Of a stretch of DNA of 64,000 nt, positions 59,913 to 64,000 are shown piece by piece. The position numbers were made by a program, and so were the translations under genes. Under the pieces are notes generated by a model. The model had not been told where the DNA came from. It saw nothing but the letters and a program-made list of their open reading frames with translations, and searched no databases. The stretch's first letter is position 1; each line of letters begins with the position of its first letter. Location of the stretch: assembly GCA_050291465.1 (NCBI GenBank), contig JBNKJV010000012.1, forward strand, positions 1 to 64,000, in the 5' to 3' direction. Source of the stretch: CBFDBF01 sp050291465. Its GTDB lineage: Bacteria; Pseudomonadota; Gammaproteobacteria; Chromatiales; Chromatiaceae.

Positions 59913-60284
59913 TTATGTTCCGGGCCGGAACGCATCTTTAATCCATTCTATCTTTCCGCCGTCTCCGGCGGAAAGTGCGACTACGTCAAACCGGCACGGA
60001 AGATCGGCCGCTCCTGTTTCCCGCAGGAGATACCGGGCGGCCGCGGAAATGATGCGCTCCCGCTTCACCGGTGTGACCGTCTCCGCGGCGCTTCCAAACC
60101 GGTCGTCTCTACGGTAACGGACTTCAATGAACACCAAACACGCCCTGTCGCGCATAATAAGATCCAACTCCCCGGATCGACAGCGGTAATTGCGGGTAAT
60201 GAGCTTCAATCCTTCCCGTTCCAGGAAAGTGAGCGCCGCCGTTTCCGCTTTATCGCCGATATCCCTTGCCGACTTCCTTGTCAC
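59913..60284 (-). CDS. yraN: YraN family (UPF0102) nuclease-like protein
   Basis: 123 residues of the UPF0102 family, with a PD-(D/E)XK-like core: RNYRCRSGELDLIMRD, then FIEVRYRRDDRFGSA. Where many family members have EVK, this has EVR. Function is unknown; a role in DNA uptake or repair has been guessed from fold. Conserved neighbour of lpoA, which lies 53 bp upstream on the same strand. Confidence 0.92.
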   Translation of the reverse strand: MTRKSARDIGDKAETAALTFLEREGLKLITRNYRCRSGELDLIMRDRACLVFIEVRYRRDDRFGSAAETVTPVKRERIISAAARYLLRETGAADLPCRFDVVALSAGDGGKIEWIKDAFRPGT

Positions 60285-60337
60285 GGGGTTTACGTTCCCT
60301 CCTGATAGATCGCAGATTGCCCGGGTGCGACACCCTC

Positions 60338-62257
60338 TCAGCGTAGAAACGAGGGCGCCGAAAAAGAGCCGCCACGGCGCTCCTCCATGCGCGGCGCATA
60401 ACCGATCACCTTCGGTTTACCTCTTTTCATCTCGGCCCAGATTAACTGACGATGGACACGCTTGGAGCCATCCAGATAGAGAATGCCGGTCTTCCCGTCC
60501 AGGGTCTCACCACTGTCCATTTCCAGACGCGAGAGATGAGGCAGGATATCGTAGGCATCGATACCCATAGCAAACAGACGACCGTAGGCGGTCAGTTTCT
60601 TGGGTAATTTGTTATCCCCCGATTGATTCCCTTGCCCTTCAACCAGCAACCAGGGAATATCCGGGAATCTCACCCCGTTGAGGTCGATATCCCTTGGCGG
60701 ATCAGGTACACCGCTATAGGCGTGGGAGGTTGAGTACACCGGAAGATCAGACGCGTGGTGAAACTGCAATTGCGGACGAATCTGGCGCGCCAGCTGTGAT
60801 TTCGCCGCAAGAAAGATAAATCCGGCATCCTGACGGCGACGCGGTTCGAACTCCAGCTCAACACCGAGCAATCGCCGCAGCGCACGGTATCGATCTTTAC
60901 TGTCCTTTACATTCAATACCGCCTGAATGGGTTCGGAGAAGTCGTGCTCGGCAGGTTTATAGGTATGCGCCTCCAGGAGTCTGCCCCCCAACTGCTCCCA
61001 GCGACCGAGAAAGGCGTTGTATACCCGGGTTCCCCATTCATCCTCCGGGTACAGCGCCAACGCGGTTGTATGGCCGTCCATCCAGGCCCGCTCCGCCACC
61101 TGGCGCGCCTCATCCTCTGGAGAAAGAGCGAACTGGAAGAGATTTCGCGGCTGGGAAAATCCCGTCGGAATCTGGTTCAACGCCAATACCGGGGTATCGA
61201 GATAACCGGCCTGAGCCAGCCGCGCTACGGCGTCCTTGCTGAGCGGGCCGATCACCATATCGGCACCGGACTCCACCGCCCGCCGGTAGGTGGACCAGAT
61301 TTCATTGCTGTTGGAACTGTCATAAAAGCGCAATTCCGGCCTGTTCCCTCCCTTCTTTTTGTAGTAAGCGGCCATCATTCCACGGCGCAACGCCTCCCCC
61401 GCGTTTGCGTATGGACCGCTCTGGGGCAGTAGAACCGCCACATGAGAAGGGGCACGATAAAGGGTGGATATACGTTGGAAATAGCCTTCCAACAGCTCCG
61501 GTAACGCCGGATGGCTGGAAAACCGCTCGCGCCAGGTCTCCAGACGTTGCTGGCCGAGGTGTGGATCGCTTGGGTAGACCTTGATTATGCGCGCCAGCTC
61601 CATCCAGCCGCCGAATACCCCCGGCGGGCTGGGTCGCATAATCTGCAAGGCGCTGTCGTTATAGGTCGATAGGGTACGTACTATCTCCTTCTGGACCTCT
61701 ATCCGTTGTTGCGGGTCGGTCAGCAGAAGATCCAGTTCCGTCTGCGCCCGGGCGCTTTCAAACATATTTCCGGCAAGCTTGAAGGCATCGGAACGGGTAC
61801 GATAAAAACGTATGAGGATATCCGACGAGGCCTCCGCGGTGGGGCGCCGCTCCAGAAACTGCAGCGCCTCGTCCGGGTGATTGCGCTTTATCGCCACCTC
61901 GGCAAAGATCACTCTCTTGCGTAAATCGAGCTCCGGGAACCCGCCGATCCCGATGACCGACTGCAGGCGGTAAGCGGACTCGGCATCTCCCACAACCAGG
62001 TAATCCTCCATCGCCCGCAACAGGGCCTGTTGCCGCATGGGAGGTTCGGACTCCGCGGCCAGCCGCTCAAACAAGGTCGCCGCGGCCAGATAGTCACCGG
62101 ATTGTTCCAGCGCGATGGCGGGCGCGAAACGCGGATTATTACTTAAACTCGGTGGCGGCGGGGAACGCTCGATCTTCCAGGTAGGGGCCGGAACACAGCC
62201 CGAAAGGATCAAAAGCGTCAGGAGAAAAATCAGTGAAAAGCGGTGATGTATCTGCAT
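60338..62257 (-). CDS. lpoA: Penicillin-binding protein activator LpoA
   Basis: An outer-membrane lipoprotein that activates the peptidoglycan synthase PBP1A. 639 residues: signal peptide with lipobox LSGC (C21), a helical TPR-like N-terminal domain (residues 45-270) and a C-terminal periplasmic-binding-protein fold (from VAVLLPQSGPYANAGEALRRGMMAAYY). The arrangement matches E. coli LpoA, with the low-complexity linker shortened. Divergent from rsmI with a 118-bp gap, as in E. coli. Heads lpoA-yraN-dolP. Confidence 0.95.
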   Translation of the reverse strand: MQIHHRFSLIFLLTLLILSGCVPAPTWKIERSPPPPSLSNNPRFAPAIALEQSGDYLAAATLFERLAAESEPPMRQQALLRAMEDYLVVGDAESAYRLQSVIGIGGFPELDLRKRVIFAEVAIKRNHPDEALQFLERRPTAEASSDILIRFYRTRSDAFKLAGNMFESARAQTELDLLLTDPQQRIEVQKEIVRTLSTYNDSALQIMRPSPPGVFGGWMELARIIKVYPSDPHLGQQRLETWRERFSSHPALPELLEGYFQRISTLYRAPSHVAVLLPQSGPYANAGEALRRGMMAAYYKKKGGNRPELRFYDSSNSNEIWSTYRRAVESGADMVIGPLSKDAVARLAQAGYLDTPVLALNQIPTGFSQPRNLFQFALSPEDEARQVAERAWMDGHTTALALYPEDEWGTRVYNAFLGRWEQLGGRLLEAHTYKPAEHDFSEPIQAVLNVKDSKDRYRALRRLLGVELEFEPRRRQDAGFIFLAAKSQLARQIRPQLQFHHASDLPVYSTSHAYSGVPDPPRDIDLNGVRFPDIPWLLVEGQGNQSGDNKLPKKLTAYGRLFAMGIDAYDILPHLSRLEMDSGETLDGKTGILYLDGSKRVHRQLIWAEMKRGKPKVIGYAPRMEERRGGSFSAPSFLR

Positions 62258-62375
62258 GGGTTCATTGAGGCGGACTCGATGGACAATAGTCCTGTCGCCT
62301 TGAAGCGTTTTCCAATAGTCTTAGGGTCTGTTAACACTAGCCTGAATCGGGCAAGTATCATTTTCGGGATAAATC

Positions 62376-63227
62376 GTGTCAATTGCAAAAGGCGTACTCT
62401 ATATAGTGGCCACCCCCATCGGCAATCTCGGGGACATGTCCCCCAGGGCTGTCGAGATATTGAAGGGTGCCGATCTGATCGCTGCAGAAGATACCCGGCA
62501 CAGCCGGCCCCTGTTGCGCCATTTCGGCATCGCCACACCCCTGTTTTCCCTGCATGAGCACAATGAGCATGAGGCGAAAAACCGGATAGTGAAGCGCCTG
62601 CAGCAGGGGGACACCGTGGCGCTGATATCGGATGCCGGAACCCCCCTGATCAGCGATCCGGGGTATCCTCTGGTGCGCGAGTGCCACCGGCTCGGGCTGG
62701 CCGTATCCCCGGTGCCGGGCCCCAACGCCGCCGTAAGCGCCCTCTCCGTATCCGGACTGCCCACTGACCGCTTTCTGTTCGAGGGATTCCCGGAACGGAC
62801 CCGTAAGGCCCGTAAGGAGCGGCTTGAGGCGCTGCGGGACGACCAACGCACCCTGGTCTTTTACGAATCCGGACATCGCATCAGGGAGAGCCTGCGGGAC
62901 ATGGAGGAGGTCTTCGGCCCGCAACGCCCCGCCGTCCTGGCCCGGGAATTAACCAAACTGTACGAAACCGTGCTTTCCGGGACCCTCGATGAACTGGGCC
63001 GGATCCTCGACCAGGATCCCGATCAGCACAAAGGGGAATTCGTGCTGCTGGTGGGAGGCGCGGAAGGGAGGCCCGAGGGCGAACTCTCCCCCGAAGCGGA
63101 GCGCATTCTTCGAATTCTTTTGCATGATCTGCCGGTGAAACAGGCCGCCGCCCTGGCGGCCAGGATCTCCGGGGAGAAAAAAAACCTGCTTTATCAATTC
63201 GCTATTTCCCTAAAACAGCAGGGATAG
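62376..63227 (+). CDS. rsmI: 16S rRNA (cytidine-1402-2'-O)-methyltransferase
   Basis: SAM-dependent methyltransferase of the tetrapyrrole-methylase fold that 2'-O-methylates C1402 of 16S rRNA. 283 residues with YIVATPIGNLGDMSPRAVEIL, AEDTRHSRPLLRHFGI, LISDAGTPLISDPGYPLVR and PVPGPNAAVSALSVSGLPTD. The start is a GTG at 62376. No rnpB-like sequence follows it, although that gene often does. Confidence 0.97.
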   Translation: MSIAKGVLYIVATPIGNLGDMSPRAVEILKGADLIAAEDTRHSRPLLRHFGIATPLFSLHEHNEHEAKNRIVKRLQQGDTVALISDAGTPLISDPGYPLVRECHRLGLAVSPVPGPNAAVSALSVSGLPTDRFLFEGFPERTRKARKERLEALRDDQRTLVFYESGHRIRESLRDMEEVFGPQRPAVLARELTKLYETVLSGTLDELGRILDQDPDQHKGEFVLLVGGAEGRPEGELSPEAERILRILLHDLPVKQAAALAARISGEKKNLLYQFAISLKQQG

Positions 63228-63340
63228 ATTAGGGTGCGACGGCCCGCAGACGGGGCGGTAGAGAGGGAAAAGCGTTATCTCTCCCTGGCCGGGGGGAGGA
63301 AATTTCTGCTCCCCGCCGACCGGGAGACGACACGAAGGTA

Positions 63341-63369
63341 TTGCGCTGAAACCCGTCTCAAGATATACA
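63341..63369 (+). promoter_or_regulatory. Candidate promoter for nhaD
   Basis: TTGCGC (63341-63346) and TATACA (63364-63369) with exactly 17 bp between them; both match the consensus at four of six positions. The transcript would start near 63376 and have a leader of about 110 nt. Confidence 0.45.
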
Positions 63370-63375
63370 ACCATT

Positions 63376-63484
63376 GTGAAAATCAATAACTAAGGAGCTT
63401 CTGATTAACTCCGTGAGGGGACTGATCAGAAAAGCCCGGGGGAGAAACTCAACCGATCTCGGTTTTTTGGGGAGCTGAAATTAA
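63376..63484 (+). promoter_or_regulatory. Structured 5' leader of nhaD with terminator-like hairpin
   Basis: An inverted pair TTCTGAT / ATCAGAA (63399-63431) closes a long stem with an inner CTCC-gtga-GGGG hairpin. It is followed at 63450-63469 by AACCG-atct-CGGTT and a run of T, which looks like an intrinsic terminator just upstream of the ribosome binding region. Such a design fits a cis-acting riboswitch or attenuator; I do not recognise it as a named class. Upstream (63240-63330) other GC hairpins follow rsmI without a T-run. Confidence 0.5.
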
Positions 63485-64000
63485 GTGAATAGACTGTTTT
63501 TTCTTATGTTATCGGTTTTCGCATTGACCCCCGGCGCAGTACTGGCCGCGGGGGAAGGGGCTCATCCCGCGCTGACCGACCACTGGGTTGGAATCACCGC
63601 CCTTATCATCTTCGCCCTGGCGTATGCCCTGGTTATGGCGGAGGAATTCACCCACCTGCGCAAATCCAAGCCGGTGATCCTGGCAGCGGGTATCATCTGG
63701 GCCCTGATCGCCTGGACCATTTCCGGCATGGAGGGATTCGCGGCAGATGCGGCGGAAGAGGCGGTAAAACACAACCTGCTGGAATACGCCGAGCTGATGC
63801 TGTTCCTGCTGGTGGCCATGACCTATATCAACGCCATGGATGAACGCAACGTGTTCGAGAACCTGCGCTCCTGGCTGGTTAAGATGGGCTTCGGCTTCCG
63901 CAAACTGTTCTGGATCACCGGTGTACTCTCCTTTTTCATCTCTCCGGTGGCCGACAATCTGACTACCGCCCTGCTCATGTGCGCGGTGGTCCTGGCGGTA
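63485..64000 (+). CDS. nhaD: Na+/H+ antiporter NhaD family, N-terminal part, cut by window edge
   Basis: The 172 visible residues have a signal-like first helix (FFLMLSVFALTPGAVLA), then helices ALIIFALAYALVMAEEF, PVILAAGIIWALIAWTIS, LLEYAELMLFLLVAMTYINAM and FFISPVADNLTTALLMCAVVLAV. The ALVMAEE, HNLLEYAELMLFLLVAMTYI and SPVADNLTTALL patterns are typical of NhaD antiporters, which expel Na+ (or Li+) in exchange for protons. The start is a GTG at 63485, or an ATG at 63506. The frame runs off the right edge. Expression is probably controlled by the leader. Confidence 0.92.
   Translation, partial: MNRLFFLMLSVFALTPGAVLAAGEGAHPALTDHWVGITALIIFALAYALVMAEEFTHLRKSKPVILAAGIIWALIAWTISGMEGFAADAAEEAVKHNLLEYAELMLFLLVAMTYINAMDERNVFENLRSWLVKMGFGFRKLFWITGVLSFFISPVADNLTTALLMCAVVLAV

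Noticed and set aside
63228..63340. RNase P RNA (rnpB) after rsmI
   Set aside because: The conserved rnpB elements (for example GAGGAAAGTCCGGGC) are absent; only short GC hairpins are seen.

Overview
The window is a densely packed stretch of a gammaproteobacterial chromosome, GC-rich, with almost all genes in families and orders typical of that class. Examples are divergent rsmI | lpoA-yraN-dolP, rnfABCDGE followed by nth, pssA next to the ilvIHC and leuA genes, metG divergent from apbC, purM-purN beside the DUF2066, CDP-alcohol transferase and hda genes, and prfC near rimI. The Rnf complex, the NhaD-type antiporter and the repeat content would fit a marine or saline, possibly sulfur-oxidising, gammaproteobacterium, but nothing here fixes the genus. 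I saw no prophage, transposase, CRISPR array, tRNA or rRNA.

Layout. 1-2.9 kb: prfC (cut by the window edge), rimI, a family-4 uracil-DNA glycosylase and a small conserved ORF. 2.9-9.3 kb: branched-chain amino acid genes on the minus strand (ilvI, ilvH, ilvC, leuA) with pssA between ilvC and leuA; leuA has its own promoter and a leucine-rich leader ORF. 9.7-19.2 kb: rfbB, proS, fabA, cpdA, sfsA, a large PilZ-like protein, a YihY membrane protein and hda. 19.4-24.3 kb: a phospholipid synthase-like gene, DUF2066, purM, purN, DUF3108 and a dCMP deaminase. 24.8-28.3 kb: apbC and metG. 28.7-36.6 kb: the rnf operon, closed by a strong terminator, then an oppositely oriented RpfC-like sensor protein that lacks its phospho-acceptor residues, then nth and DUF1841. 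37.1-40.8 kb: an eRF1-like 'host attachment' protein translationally coupled to a Lon-like AAA protease, then an SGNH hydrolase. 40.9-48.7 kb: copper chaperone and CopA, hemH, DUF523, argG and a HerA-type ATPase. 48.8-56.7 kb: lpdA, mlaA, a TraB/GumN protein, rnt, a probable N-acetylglutaminylglutamine amidotransferase and a lone HyuB. 56.8-64 kb: sodB, a histone-like DUF2934 protein, a GlcD-type FAD enzyme, dolP, yraN, lpoA, rsmI and the start of nhaD behind a structured leader.

The most distinctive non-coding content is repeats. At least seven copies of an intergenic inverted repeat built from degenerate CGCAAAG-type units lie between genes, with a related GCCGCAAAT-type family (two copies), REP-like hairpins, a 39-bp direct repeat and short tandem arrays. 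The observations most worth a second look are the degenerate RpfC-like protein between rnfE and nth, the leuA leader, the nhaD leader, the coupled eRF1-like/Lon pair, and the duplication of the ilvC 3' end around a hairpin element.
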